NCBI GenBank assembly: GCA_032622095.1
Contig: CP136064.1
Location: 38,368,426-38,432,425, forward strand
Source of the DNA: Siphonodentalium dalli
Taxonomy: Eukaryota; Mollusca; Scaphopoda; Gadilida; Siphonodentaliidae
DNA: 64,000 nucleotides
Direction: 5' to 3'
Shown: piece by piece, positions 40,440-50,188 of the stretch
Layout: every line of letters starts with the position of its first letter
How positions within the stretch are numbered: position 1 is the first letter of the stretch
Program-made: the position numbers and the translations under genes
The notes under the pieces: generated by a model
Seen by the model: only the letters and a program-made list of their open reading frames with translations
Database searches by the model: none
What the model was told of the DNA's origin: nothing

Positions 40440-42378
40440 TATTAAAACTAGCACTAGCCAGTAGTGGTACTGGACTGGGAACCAGTCATCTTATGGTTGA
40501 GTTATCGATTTCTAGCTTATATTTAATCATTGTTTTATCAAGTTATTTTGACAGAGAAAAGCTTCCTAGTCAGTCCCGCTAATTGGTCAGTTCTGGTGTG
40601 ACATGAAAACTAGCACTAGCCAGTAGTGGTACTGGACTAGGAACCAGTCATCTTTTGGTTGAGTTAACGATTTCTAGTTTATATGTAATCATCCTTTTAT
40701 CAAGTTATTTTGACAGAGAAAAGCTTCCTAGTCAGTCCCGCTAATTGGTCAGTTCTGGTGTGACATGAAAACTAGCACTAGCCAGTAGTGGTGCTGGACT
40801 GGGAACCAGTCATCTTATGGTTGAGTTATCAATTTCAAGTTTATATTTAATCATCGTTTTATCAAGTTATTTGGACAGAGAACAGCTTTCTAGTCAGTCC
40901 CACTAATTGGTCAGTTCTGGTGTGAATATGAAAACTAGCACTAGCCAGTAGTGGTACTGGACTAGGAGCCAGTCATCTTATGGTTGAGTTATCAATTTCT
41001 AGCTTATATTTATTCATCGTTTTATCAAGTTATTTTGACAGATAAAAGCTTCCTAGTCAGTCCCGCTAATTGGTCAGTTCTGGTGTGACATGAAAACTAG
41101 CACTAGCCAGTAGTGGTACTGGACTGGGAACCAGTCATCTTATGGTTGCGTTACCAATTTGAAGATTAGATTTGTTGTCATTTTATAAAGTTATTTTGAA
41201 AAAAGCTTCCTAGATAGTCCCACTAATTGGTCAGTTCTGGTGTGAAAAGAAAACTAGCACTAGCCAGTAGTGGTGCCCGACTGCGAACCAGTCATCTTAT
41301 GACTGAGTTATCGATTTCAAGTTTATAATTAATCATCGTTTTTTCAAGTTATTTGGACAGAGAACAGCTTTCTAGTCAGTCCCACTAATTGGTCAGTTCT
41401 GGTGTGATATGAAAACTAGCACTAGCCAGTAGTGGTACTGGACTGGGAACCAGTCATCTTATGGTTGAGTTACCAATTTGAAGTTTATATTTGTTCATCA
41501 TTTTATCAATTTTGAAAGAGAAAAGCTTCCTAGTCAGTCCCACTAATTGGTCAGTTCTGGTGTGATATGAAAACTAGCACTAGCCAGTAGTGGTGCTGGA
41601 CTGGGAACCAGTCATCTTATGGTTGAGTTATAGATTTCTAGTTTATTCATCGTTTTATCAAGTTATTTGGACATAGAAAAGCTTTCTAGTCAGTCCCACT
41701 AATTGGTCAGTTCTGGTGTGATATGAAAACTAGCACTAGCCAGTAGTGGTGCTGGACTGGGAACCAGTCATCTTATGTTTGAGTTATAGATTTCTAGTTT
41801 ATTCATCGTTTTATCAAGTTATTTGGACATAGAAAAGCTTTCTAGTCAGTCCCACTAATTGGTCAGTTCTGGTGTGATATGAAAACTAGCACTAGCCAGT
41901 AGTGGTGCTGGACTGGGAACCAGTCATCTTATGGTTGAGTTATAGATTTCTAGTTTAATCATCGTTTTATCAAGTTATTTTGACAGAGAAAAGGTTACTA
42001 GTTAGTCCCACTATTTGGTCAGTTCTGGTGTGACATAAAAACTAGCACTAGCCAGTAGTGGTGTTGGACTGGGAACCAGTCATCTTATGGTTGAGCTATT
42101 CATTTGAAGTTTATATTTGTTCACAATTCCAAAAGAGAAAATCTTCCTAGTCAGTCCCACTATTTGGTCTGTTCTGGTGTGATATGAAAACTAGCACTAG
42201 CCAGTAGTGGTGTTGGACTGGGAACCAGTCATCTTTTGTTTGAGTTACCTATTTGAAATTAATATTTGTTCATCATTTTATCAATGTTGACAGAGAAAAG
42301 CTTCCTAGTCACTCCCACTATTTGGTCAGTTCTGGTGTGACATGAAAACTAGCACTAGCCAGTAGTGGTGCTGGACTG
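40440..42378. repeat. Diverged right edge of the satellite array
   Basis: Monomers here carry many more private changes than in the interior: GATATTAAAAC, GACATGAAAAC, CCCGCTAATTGG, GATTTCTAGTTTA and GTGCCCGACTGCG, plus shortened monomers in which the TTTACATTTAATC segment is cut (near 41,630-41,660, 41,785 and 41,945). The similarity gradient ends abruptly at 42,378. Rising divergence at an array edge is known for tandem satellites, where homogenisation by exchange is less effective at the ends. Confidence 0.88.
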
Positions 42379-42587
42379 ACAACAGTTCACGCACGAAAAG
42401 CGTCAGCTTCCATTGAACAAGTTCAGCACATGTTTCTTGACTGTTCTCGTGTGTGCTGGAAAGCCGGCGAAGATTTGAGCGCTCACTCTACATCTAGCTA
42501 TTAAATGAACGGTTTGCCCACACACTCACCCATATTTAGTCAAGTAGATCTTCGATTACATTTACTTTTACACCCCCCACCCATACA
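42379..42587. other. Unique sequence directly after the satellite
   Basis: Non-satellite sequence begins with ACAACAGTTCACGCACG. It is richer in GC than the flank further right and has no long repeat that I can see. It could be a 5' untranslated region or promoter of the candidate exon that starts at 42,588, but no core promoter motif is clear. Confidence 0.3.
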
Positions 42588-42827
42588 ATGATGACATCAA
42601 CGATAGAGCGATGGCAAGGTTTATACTCAGGGGACAAGTCAAAGGTTGGCCCGCTTAATATATTTCGCCTTTTTGACCGAACCGAGTTCAACCGACTTTT
42701 TGGAAGAGTTATCGATCCTAACAATTCCGTGCTAATGATGTTGTGTCGAGACAAATTTTATCGTGATTTTGATTATTTTCACCTGATAAAAGTTGTTTTT
42801 CTGGATATACCTCTCAAGAAATGTACG
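42588..42827 (+). CDS. Candidate 80-codon coding exon next to satellite, product unknown
   Basis: An open frame begins MMTSTIERWQGLYSG, contains RLFDRTEFNRLFGRV and NNSVLMMLCRDKF near residues 27-58, and reaches FLDIPLKKCT at residue 80. Exactly there the DNA reads ACG|GTAAGT, a strong spliceosomal donor (GT at 42,828-42,829), so the exon would be 240 bp and end in phase 0. Without splicing the frame runs only nine more codons. I do not recognise the family; the peptide mixes charged and aromatic residues and is not low-complexity. A shorter open frame lies on the opposite strand (42,536-42,754) but lacks comparable splice signals. No downstream exon is identified in this window, so chance or a decayed exon remains possible. 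Confidence 0.3.
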
Positions 42828-43032
42828 GTAAGTGTGATTATCGATATTCGATAGTTTTGCATACGTAGTTATGCATGTCCGAAGCGTATTTGTTTTGATG
42901 AGATTTCGAGTGCAACATGGGAGGTGGGTGGGTTTAAAAAAATAATTTTTACATGTTGTTTCCCAACTTTCTATATTATTCTTACTCTAGGGCTACTACT
43001 TATATATAATGCCATTAATGGCCAACAACTGT

Positions 43033-43146
43033 GGTTTGAGTTACCAATTTGAAGTTAATATTTGTTCATCATTTTTGACAGAGAACAGCTTTCTAGTCAG
43101 TCCCACTATTTGGTCAGTTCTGGTGTGATATGAAAACTAGCACTAG
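43033..43146. repeat. Isolated partial type B satellite monomer
   Basis: A 114 bp fragment matches the satellite from GTTTGAGTTACCAATTTG through TCAGTTCTGGTGTGATATG to ACTAGCACTAG, about 650 bp outside the main array. It has a small internal deletion (ATCATTTTTGACAGAG instead of ATCATTTTATCAATTTTGACAGAG). It lies between unique sequences and shows that satellite DNA once extended or was inserted here. Confidence 0.92.
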
Positions 43147-43800
43147 ACTGTTAACTTAATTTGGCAAAAATGCCCAAACACTCAATGGCCTCATGTCATG
43201 GCCTCATTGGCATCACATTGAATCATCAGTCTTCACAAAAATTTGTCAGATCAAATATGCCACGTGAATATAATAGATTAGAATAGGCCCTAGATATTGG
43301 TGAATAAATTGAAAATCGAGATGCAGTCGTAGACCAGACTGAAGTCAAGACTTGTGAAGTCTGAAGAGTGAAATTTGAATCGATTCAATGATCAGATGAT
43401 TGACTCGAAAATGGGAGTCTAGTAAGCATGACACGCCCCTTCAATGCACGGAAGCATAAATGAGAAAGGGCATAATTTTGCATCTGGGGAAGATTGGAAA
43501 GTATGTCAGTCGTAATTTTGAGGGGTATACTACCTCTTCAATGTCAAAATTCAGTATATTATCGTTGGATTTTTCTGCCATTCTGTGCCGGAAGTCAACA
43601 TATAGTAGAAACAAACGGTGACGGTGTTTCTAAAATATTATCCGGGAAGCTAGTCTGGAGATAGCTAGGTTCAGATACATGCCATCAGGGCAAACTGACG
43701 CCAAACTTTACAGGTGTCGACGGCACTGCATGTACATAATCGCTGTGATGTACAAAGGTTGACAATATATACATAGTATCACAACAGTGTGTTGATCGTG
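43147..43800. other. Gene-free stretch
   Basis: No convincing open frame, splice-bounded exon or dispersed repeat seen. It holds a short local repeat of CATGGCCTCA / TGGCCTCATTGGCATCAC near 43,185-43,215. Confidence 0.4.
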
Positions 43801-43810
43801 TCGTAGTATC

Positions 43811-43923
43811 ACCTGGGACTAATATAAAATATTAGTCCCAGGTATCACGTCGAGTTGAAGTTGGCAGATTGCCGGATCAAACGAGCTGCCGCACAGACAG
43901 AGAGTTTGATCCGGCAATCTGCC
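43811..43923. repeat. Two adjacent perfect hairpins
   Basis: The first hairpin is ACCTGGGACTAAT facing ATTAGTCCCAGGT (43,811-43,843) with a loop of a few bases. The second has perfect 20 bp arms beginning GGCAGATTGCCGG at 43,863 and ending CCGGCAATCTGCC at 43,923, with a loop of about 20 bp. The outer arms continue imperfectly (CGAGTTGAAGTTGG against CCCACCTCAACGAG). This may be a palindromic MITE remnant; no clear target duplication is visible. Confidence 0.7.
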
Positions 43924-44246
43924 CACCTCAACGAGACATGATGCGACGTCACGGGTCAACTCACTGCTGTGATAAAAGGTTTATTATATGATGCCCAGTT
44001 TACAATAATAACCATTTAATCTGATTTAATTACCGATTGTTTTCACTTCAGCAGTTTAATTTTCTTATTTCCGTCGTCGTTAATCGGCACATCTCGGCAA
44101 TTTTCGTGTGATCTGATTTGATCTGGGGAAATCTCACTCATATCAATGTGAATTATGTGATCCGACGATTTGGATTAGATCGTCAAACAATAGTGGTATT
44201 TAGGGAAGAACATTCATAGTCATATAATAAATATAATTATACCAAG

Positions 44247-44735
44247 TTTAAAGGTACTCAATCCGATAAAACTCCTCTCAATTACTATTTCAATGGCTTC
44301 GGGGGTCAAAAATATTTGATTCGAGTCGAGAAAGTCACCCATCAAAGCTCAGATTTGTTAGATATCGATTTTAGAAATCTATTATTTTTCATTATCGGGA
44401 ATTATTTCTGGCCCAGATCTCAGTCAAAATTGCGTTATTATTACCACTTGATTTTAGAGTTATCCATCCTTGTCTGTTTGAATAGAGTTTTGGTGTACAA
44501 ATCTCGAGCAGGAAACGAAATTGACGGCAATTATTAGTACTCATCTCGAGAACATAACAAATTTCAAAAATCAATATCTAATAACTCTGAGCTTTGTTTG
44601 ATGGGTTCCTCGACTCGAATCAAATATTTTTTACCACCAAAGCCAAAGAAATAGTAATATAGGACCCTCTGATCGGATTGTTGTTGTTGGAATCTGTTGA
44701 GATGGGGACCCTCTGGTCGGATTGAGTACCTTTAA
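44247..44735. mobile_element. Foldback MITE with long inverted arms, TTTAAAGGTACTC ends
   Basis: The left end TTTAAAGGTACTCAATCCGA is mirrored by TCGGATTGAGTACCTTTAA at the right end. Inside, the arms continue: left CAAAAATATTTGATTCGAGTCGAG and CATCAAAGCTCAGA, right the complements near 44,585-44,640. The arms total more than 100 bp with a non-repeated core around 44,375-44,555. TA on both sides of AAGGTACTC fits a TA target duplication (Tc1/mariner-like), but the superfamily is uncertain. Two short open frames inside (44,316-44,537 + and 44,392-44,574 -) follow from this structure and are not called as genes. Confidence 0.75.
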
Positions 44736-44890
44736 GCACAAATAATTGTGCTTAAGCGCAAATGATATATTTACACTTAAGCACAAATGATATATTTACG
44801 CTTAAGCACAAATAAGCTATTTATGCTTATATAAGCATGATTATTTTCACTTAAACACAACTATTTGCGATTAAGCATAAATATTTGAGA
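44733..44890. repeat. Degenerate short tandem repeat, CTTAAGCACAAATGATATATTTA unit
   Basis: About six imperfect copies of a unit near 20-25 bp built around TTAAGCACAAAT / ATATTTA, interrupted by substitutions. It begins at the right end of the neighbouring foldback element. Confidence 0.7.
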
Positions 44891-44934
44891 TTTACTAAAG
44901 TTATGATTCGGAAACAAATTTTTGAGTACAAATT

Positions 44935-45130
44935 CCTACAAAAAGGGCCGTAACTCGGGTAAAAATTGACGGGCTGAACCCAAATTCAAACTTGACCTGT
45001 ATTTTGCGCTAATAAACCCACATACCAAATTTCATTCCATTCAGTTCAAACTTACTAAAGTTTATCATCCGGAAACGAAAAAAGCGAATGACGGACGAAC
45101 CAACCAATAACGTAATACGTTCCGTTTTTT
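44935..45130. repeat. Dispersed repeat fragment with ACCAAATTTCATTCC motif
   Basis: Contains GGGCCGTAACTCGGG, CATACCAAATTTCATTCC, TCATCCGGAAACGAAA and GACGGACGAACCAACC, then a T/A-rich end. I recall motifs of this type from dispersed invertebrate repeats; the element class cannot be fixed here. Confidence 0.5.
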
Positions 45131-45249
45131 TTTGCAAAAAAAACAAATTACTTCATTAATAGTGGAGGATTATATATATCTCTCTCAAACAAGAGATGGA
45201 TTGTTGTCCGGTGCACACCTCCATATGGAATATACCGGAAACGTCGGGG

Positions 45250-45560
45250 GACAACCAAGATGAATGACTCCAGAACAGAAAACCCGAACAAAATGATTGA
45301 TTGTCTTCATAGTAGTGAACATCCATACCAAATTTCATTGAGATCCAACAACGTTTTTGGTGGTGGAGATATCTACTCGGACAGACAAGATGCCAAAATT
45401 TTCAGACAAACATAACTCTAGAACGGAAAACAAGATCAAACAATTGAAAACTCCATTGAATGTCCTCATAGTAGTGATCATGCATACCAATTTCATTGAG
45501 ATCCGAGCACAACTGTTCAAGTTATGATCTGAACAGACATCAACAATTCCAGATAAACAA
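45250..45560. repeat. Two degenerate tandem units of about 150 bp related to the preceding fragment
   Basis: The unit begins ATGACTCCAGAACAGAAAACC near 45,262 and recurs as ATAACTCTAGAACGGAAAAC near 45,411. Each unit carries TCCTCATAGTAGTGA or its variant, then CATACCAAATTTCATTGAGATCC, then a GGACAGACA or GAACAGACA segment. Open frames across it on the minus strand are not supported as coding. Confidence 0.65.
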
Positions 45561-45689
45561 AGATGGATACTCACTGACATACTACATAATAAATGTTTGA
45601 TAATTGCATAAAAATAAGAAATTGATGACCCTGCCACATTTTTCACATTTATAAATTTCCTTTAGATCTGACAACCCATTGAACTTATT

Positions 45690-46240
45690 TTTGACTGATA
45701 TTGAAATTGCCAGGCGTGAATATCTTGCCGCCATTTTCGAGCAAATTATGACAAAGGTTCCAGCACTGAAATATCCACAATAAATTGAGAAGAACAAACT
45801 ACAACAATTGTATAACAGCATCATGGGTGTTGATCAAAATAAAAATTTGGCATTTAACCCTTTACCCAACAGAAGGGCCCTGTGCCAATGCATTCTCTTA
45901 TATATGCGAGTCGACCATAGGTCGCCTCGCATATATAAGAGAATGCATTGGCTTAACACATTAAAAATTGTTAAAGAATGTATTCTCTTATATATGCGAG
46001 GCGACCTATGGTCGACTCGCATATATAAGAGAATGCATTGGCACAGGGCATAACTGTAACTATCACAATGTGGTCAAGGAGCCGGTTCCAATGATATCCA
46101 TATTTGTATGGTTCTATTGAGACAGACCGAAGATATTTAGGCTGTTGAAGCTTTATTTGGCCGGTTTTGTTGGGTAAAGGGTTAAATGCAGGGCATTTCA
46201 CATCATGAAATTATTAGTTTAGCAACAATGGTGTGTTCAT
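45690..46240. repeat. Older dispersed repeat, copy 1, interrupted by a TTAA MITE
   Basis: Host sequence to the left includes ATTGCCAGGCGTGAATATC, GAGCAAATTATGACA and AATTGAGAAGAACAAACTA. To the right it resumes with AAATGCAGGGCATTTCACATC. The same sequence recurs at about 47,830-48,425. In this copy the MITE lies after GATCAAAATAAAAATTTGGCAT. Confidence 0.8.
45858..46181. mobile_element. piggyBac-like MITE (family B), copy 1
   Basis: Terminal inverted repeats CCCTTTACCCAACA / TGTTGGGTAAAGGG are flanked on both sides by TTAA, the target duplication typical of piggyBac-type elements. Inside are two hairpins in opposite orientation: 45,884-45,952 and 45,977-46,043. Each is a near-perfect palindrome starting at or near CCAATGCATTCTCTTATATA, and the second is the reverse complement of the first. 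A unique body follows (AACTATCACAATGTGG to GAAGCTTTATTTGG). Open frames here on both strands merely read the palindromes. Confidence 0.85.
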
Positions 46241-47115
46241 TCGTTTTGTTTGGGTTTTCCAATCAAGAGTTATTCATCTTTGTTTATCTGAAAATGCTGA
46301 TTTTTGGGTCCGTCTGCCTGAGTATTTCAGTCATAGATTATAGGTCATAGGTATGTCTGTTCAGGTCATAACTTGTGACTTCACACACTTTCAAATTTTT
46401 GTTTCCCGCCAGCTTTATCATATTTGTGTAACCCCACCACATTTTGCCAGCTTCTAGCATCTCTTGATGCATTCAGATTGACAGACAAACAAAAGTTGAC
46501 ATATTAAACACTTTAATAATTAAACAAGTTGGAATGAAGTTGAAACTCTTTATATATGAATAATAATAAATTTGTGTGATTGTGAGTATTTTATTACACA
46601 ATTATCAACACAATTAAGTACTTGAATACCAAAGCAGAGAATGTTATAATTTCATGTCAACAAGGAATATTTGAGACAGTACCAAACATTTGTGGCAACT
46701 GTCTCCAATGAATTGTAGATAGCATTTCTAAATACGATCTTGAATTTTAAATTTTAGTTCATAACAGAATCATAGTTCAGGTATATGGAGGTTTGTATTT
46801 CCATTTAACTGCATGAATCCATTTAAAACAGTTCGACAGCAGTTAAATTTAAATCTGGATTGATAAAGCGCCCCGTTTCTGGAGAGCGTTATATATCACA
46901 AGTAATTACAGGGCTGGGTACCTACGTCATAATTTGCTCGAACATAGCGGCAAGATGTCTCACATCAAAGTGAGAATAAATCATTTCTTCACCTATATAA
47001 ATAACTCAACCAAAAAAGATAGCAAATGAGCTAATTATCAATTTTGCTTGCTCACTATGAATCCCCATATATATAGCTCACTGTGAATCCCGTCCCCATA
47101 TAAATATATGACTGT
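46186..47115. other. Gene-free AT-rich stretch
   Basis: No supported exon or transposon ends seen. Near 47,040-47,100 a short local duplication of GCTCACTATGAATCCCCATATA / GCTCACTGTGAATCCCGTCC lies before the next element. A short A/T-rich segment at 46,540-46,640 has no further structure. Confidence 0.4.
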
Positions 47116-47672
47116 CAAGCCTGAAAACAGTGTCTGTCATTTGCAGAATGAGGTCCCCAGAGGGTGAATTTAGTGATGCTATCCCACATAGTGGGCTAGC
47201 ATCACCAAATTCACCCTCTGGGGACCTCATTCTGCTTAGGCCTCGTTTTCTCTGGTAAGTTTCTTTCTGATCAAATTTCTATAGAATCTTCTTCACATAT
47301 ATAGATTCTATTTCTTTTTTAGTTTATTTTCTCTAAATCCCCAAATTGGCAGACGACACATTGCATAATCAAGATTCCCAATGGGTGTACATCAGGGACC
47401 AGCTGACATGGGCGAAGAAGTCTCCCTATTTTTGCTCACTTCGCCTTAATTTTGCAGCTGGGTGAAGTTTAAGTCGCCCTGAAATTTCCGAAGTATACAA
47501 TTTGGGAACTTCAATCTGAGTCTATGTCTCCCATAGCAGATGAGGCCTAAGCAGAATGAGGTCCCCAGAGGGTGAATTTGGTCATGCTAGCTCGCTATGC
47601 GGGATAGCGTCATTAAATTGATCCTCTGGGGACCTCATTCTGCAAATGACAGGCACACTATAATCAGACTTG
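47116..47672. mobile_element. hAT-like hairpin MITE (family A), long form
   Basis: Ends are CAAGCCTGAAAACAGTGTCTG and the complement of CAAGTCTGATTATAGTG. Just inside each end lies a roughly 90 bp hairpin, GCAGAATGAGGTCCCCAGAG facing CTCTGGGGACCTCATTCTGC. The two hairpins face each other, joined through GCTTAGGCCTC ... GAGGCCTAAGC, with about 290 bp of unique core between them. Flanks ATGACTGT and ATGGCGAT are only partly alike, as expected for an old 8 bp duplication. It encodes no protein and would depend on a transposase supplied elsewhere. Confidence 0.8.
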
Positions 47673-47829
47673 ATGGCGATATTAGTGTTCATGTGACTTC
47701 GGTCACCATGTTTCTAGGTTGTGATATTTGAACACCAAAATCTCCTTAAAACAAAATCTGTTCGATATCTGTTTTTTTTTGGCCGTATACAAGATTAATT
47801 ATGGTATCTTTGGAAAATATAGAAAAAAC

Positions 47830-48425
47830 TAATGTTATAATTGCCAGACGTGATATCTTGCCACCATTTTCTAGCAAATTATGACATAGGATCCAACGCT
47901 GAATTATCCACATATAAATTGAGAAGAACAAACTATAACAATTGTATAGTAGGACCATGAGTGTTAACCCTTTACCCAACAGAAGGGCCCTGTGCCAATG
48001 CATTCTCTTATATATGCGAGTCGACCATAGGTCGCCTCGCATATATAAGAGAATGCATTGGCTTAACACATTAAAAATTATAAAATTGTTAAAGAATGTA
48101 AGAAAAAATAGTAAAAAGTGTTAAAAAAAAAGATTTTTTTAGGCCAATGCATTCTCTTATATATGCGAGGCGACCTATGGTCGACTCGCATATATAAGAG
48201 AATGCATTGGCACAGAGTATAACTGTAACTATCACAATGTGGTCAAGGAGCCGGTTCCAATGATATCCATATTTGTATGGTTCTATTGAGACAGACCGAA
48301 GATATTTTAGGCTGTTGAAGCTTTATTTGGCCGGTTTTGGCCGGTTTGTTGGGTAAAGGGTGTTAATCAAAATAAAAATTTAGCATAATTCAAATGCAGG
48401 ACATTTCACATCATGACATTAAAAC
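47830..48425. repeat. Older dispersed repeat, copy 2, interrupted by a TTAA MITE
   Basis: Paralogue of 45,690-46,240: ATTGCCAGACGTGATATC, GCAAATTATGACATAGG and AATTGAGAAGAACAAACTA on the left, then AATCAAAATAAAAATTTAGC and AAATGCAGGACATTTCACATC on the right. The MITE insertion point differs from copy 1 by about two dozen bases. Confidence 0.8.
47968..48360. mobile_element. piggyBac-like MITE (family B), copy 2
   Basis: Same terminal repeats CCCTTTACCCAACA / TGTTGGGTAAAGGG as the copy near 45.9 kb. TTAA directly precedes the left end; on the right the sequence is GGGTGTTAATC, so TTAA lies two bases out, probably after a small change. Both inverted hairpins are present (from 47,994 and from 48,144), separated by an A/T-rich spacer longer than in copy 1. 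The 3' part has a local duplication of GGCCGGTTTT. Confidence 0.83.
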
Positions 48426-48638
48426 TTTAGTACACTAACTGCTGGACTAATGGGCTAGATAACAGTGGGTGCTCATTAAACAGCTTTCCACAAACTATTC
48501 TCAGCTGCTGGAATTCAAGACTAATTTTCCATATATTAAGTTTAGGTGAGTGTGAAAACTTTTATAAATGCTAAATGACAGCAGACATACATACAACATA
48601 CCAGGAACACACTCTACATGATACATGAATGCCATTAA

Positions 48639-49062
48639 CCCTTTCAGTGCCAAGTCCGATTTTTGTATCAAACCCATATACCCTGTGCCAATGCATTCTC
48701 TTATATATGCGAGTATAGGTCGCATCGCATATATAAGAGAATGCATTGGCCTAACAAGTTTTCATCATTTGTTATTATTTTTTACAATTTTAATAATTTT
48801 TTCTTATATTCTTTAACTCTTTCAGTATTTTGTAGGTTTAGTGCCAGGGAATATTACGTTTTTCATGGGCATTACTATGAATACTTGGTGATAGTTTTGA
48901 GTTATAACATGCCCCTAAGGTTTTATCCAGTTTGTTTTTAAATTCGCTATAGCATCTTAAGCATGCCAAAACCAAAAAAAACAAAAAAAAAATTTTGTTT
49001 ATTTTAAATTTTTTTAGGGCCGATTTTACAGACCGTAAATTAGGCCCCTGGCACTGAAAGGG
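48639..49062. mobile_element. piggyBac-like MITE (family D), TTAA-flanked
   Basis: Terminal repeats CCCTTTCAGTGCCA / TGGCACTGAAAGGG lie between TTAA at 48,635-48,638 and 49,063-49,066. The ends differ from family B after CCCTTT. It contains one hairpin at 48,687-48,750 with the same CCAATGCATTCTCTTATATA arms as family B, then CCTAACAA. The rest is A/T-rich with no supported coding potential. Confidence 0.82.
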
Positions 49063-49231
49063 TTAAAGGACTAGGAACAACCAAGCTTTTCCTTAAATCA
49101 GTACAAAACTTACAGCTGCAAAAGCCGTTTCAAAATTTAAAAGGAAAATTCAATAAAATGTTATAACATGTAGGTCATTTGAATTAGATTATCAGTAAAG
49201 TACACAGGCCAGTGCAATACTGGGTCACATT

Positions 49232-49677
49232 CAAGCCTTGAAATAGGGTGTCTGTCATTTGCAGAATGAGGTCCCCAGAGGGTGAATTTAGTGATGCTAT
49301 CCCGCACAGTGGGCTAGTATCACCAAATTCACCCTCTGGAGACCTCATTCTGCTTAGGCCTCATCATCTGGGAAGTATCTATAGTCTCAAATTAACATTG
49401 TTTTTAGTTACGTTTTCCCATCTGGGAAGTTTCTATATCCCCTAATTTGCAGAAGGTAAAATCCATAATCGAGGTGCTCAATGGGTGATCATCACCAACT
49501 TCAACTGGGGAACTTCAATCTGATCCTAGATCTACCATAGCAGTTGAGGGCCTAAGCAGAATGAGGTCGCCAGAGGGTGAATTTAGTGATGCTAGCCCGC
49601 TATGCAGGATAGCGTCACTAAATTCACCCTATGGGGACCTCATTCTGCAAATAACAGACATGCTATTTGCGGGCTTG
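49232..49677. mobile_element. hAT-like hairpin MITE (family A), long form
   Basis: Ends CAAGCCTTGAAATAGGGTGTC and the complement of CAAGCCCGCAAATAGCATGTC. Two facing hairpins (about 49,261-49,352 and 49,556-49,649) carry the family arm GCAGAATGAGGTC..CCAGAGG. The core holds GTTTCTATATCCCC, seen in related form in the other long copies. No matching 8 bp flank remains. Confidence 0.8.
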
Positions 49678-50185
49678 ACGATGGAAAACTCTCCACTTAT
49701 GATTGAATCGTGGTTGTCTGAACATTCACTAATTTAAGTGAATTATACTTCACTTCTAGTAGTCCGAGAAGTTAGGATGAAGCCCGGCTTGTAGACAATG
49801 TCTTGTCATCTTACCTAGCATCTACAATACAATAGATTATATGCCATTATGTGCGGTACATGGTAAAACTTAGTTACTATAGTCCTAACACACAAATCCC
49901 TTCTGAAATTCAACCAACACAAAACAAACCAATAATTATGATTGCAGTAATACAAAGCTAATAAATATAGTTATAAACCTCATTCATATTTAAATTTGGG
50001 CTGTACTGTCTTTCGCTCAGGTTTTAATTCACTCATATTTATGCACCTGAATGCACATACAATTATTTCTGCAATGTCTTGTATCCAATGGAGTCTGATA
50101 CACATAGAGTAAATTAATAGCCACACATAATTGTAACATGCAAAATGTTTTGCCATTGCCAATGGAAGACACCCGACTATTTTAC
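49678..50185. other. Stretch without supported genes; contains a TATTTAAATTTG repeat remnant
   Basis: Mostly AT-rich. Near 49,982-50,045 is TCATATTTAAATTTGGGCTG followed by CTTTCGCTC, related to sequences near 54,220 and 57,620. A 60-residue open frame on the minus strand crosses this remnant and is not convincing. Confidence 0.4.
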
Positions 50186-50188
50186 TTA

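Larger units (their letters stand above)
1..42378. repeat. Satellite DNA array, 162/158 bp monomers, open at left edge
   Basis: Continuous head-to-tail array of roughly 260 monomers. Type A monomers are 162 bp (successive TCAAGTTTA landmarks at 1, 163, 325). Type B monomers are 158 bp, marked by CCAATTTGAAGTTAATAT and a shortened TCAATTTTGACAGAG segment (for example 487 to 645). Invariant landmarks are CTAGTCAGTCCCAC, TCAGTTCTGGTGTGA, ACTAGCACTAGCCAGTAGTG and the dyad GACTGGGAACCAGTC. A monomers come in two flavours, one with AAAAGCTTCCTAG (a HindIII site) and one with AACAGCTTTCTAG (site lost). Most differences are single bases. The array breaks off mid-monomer after CTGGACTG at 42,378. The period is near nucleosome length, which with the higher-order structure suggests centromeric or pericentromeric DNA; that role is inferred. 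Confidence 0.98.

Noticed and set aside
1-42378. CRISPR array or bacterial repeat locus
   Set aside because: There are no unique spacers: the whole 162 bp period repeats, and no cas genes are present.
1-42378. CENP-B box in the satellite monomer
   Set aside because: I looked for a TTCG....A..CGGG-like motif and found none; the satellite has no such CG-rich box.
45808-48816. Open frames on both strands with MRVDHRSPRIYKRMHW or CILLYMRGDLWSTRIYKRMH
   Set aside because: They read the two arms of the CCAATGCATTCTC palindromes inside MITEs, which is why similar peptides appear on both strands.
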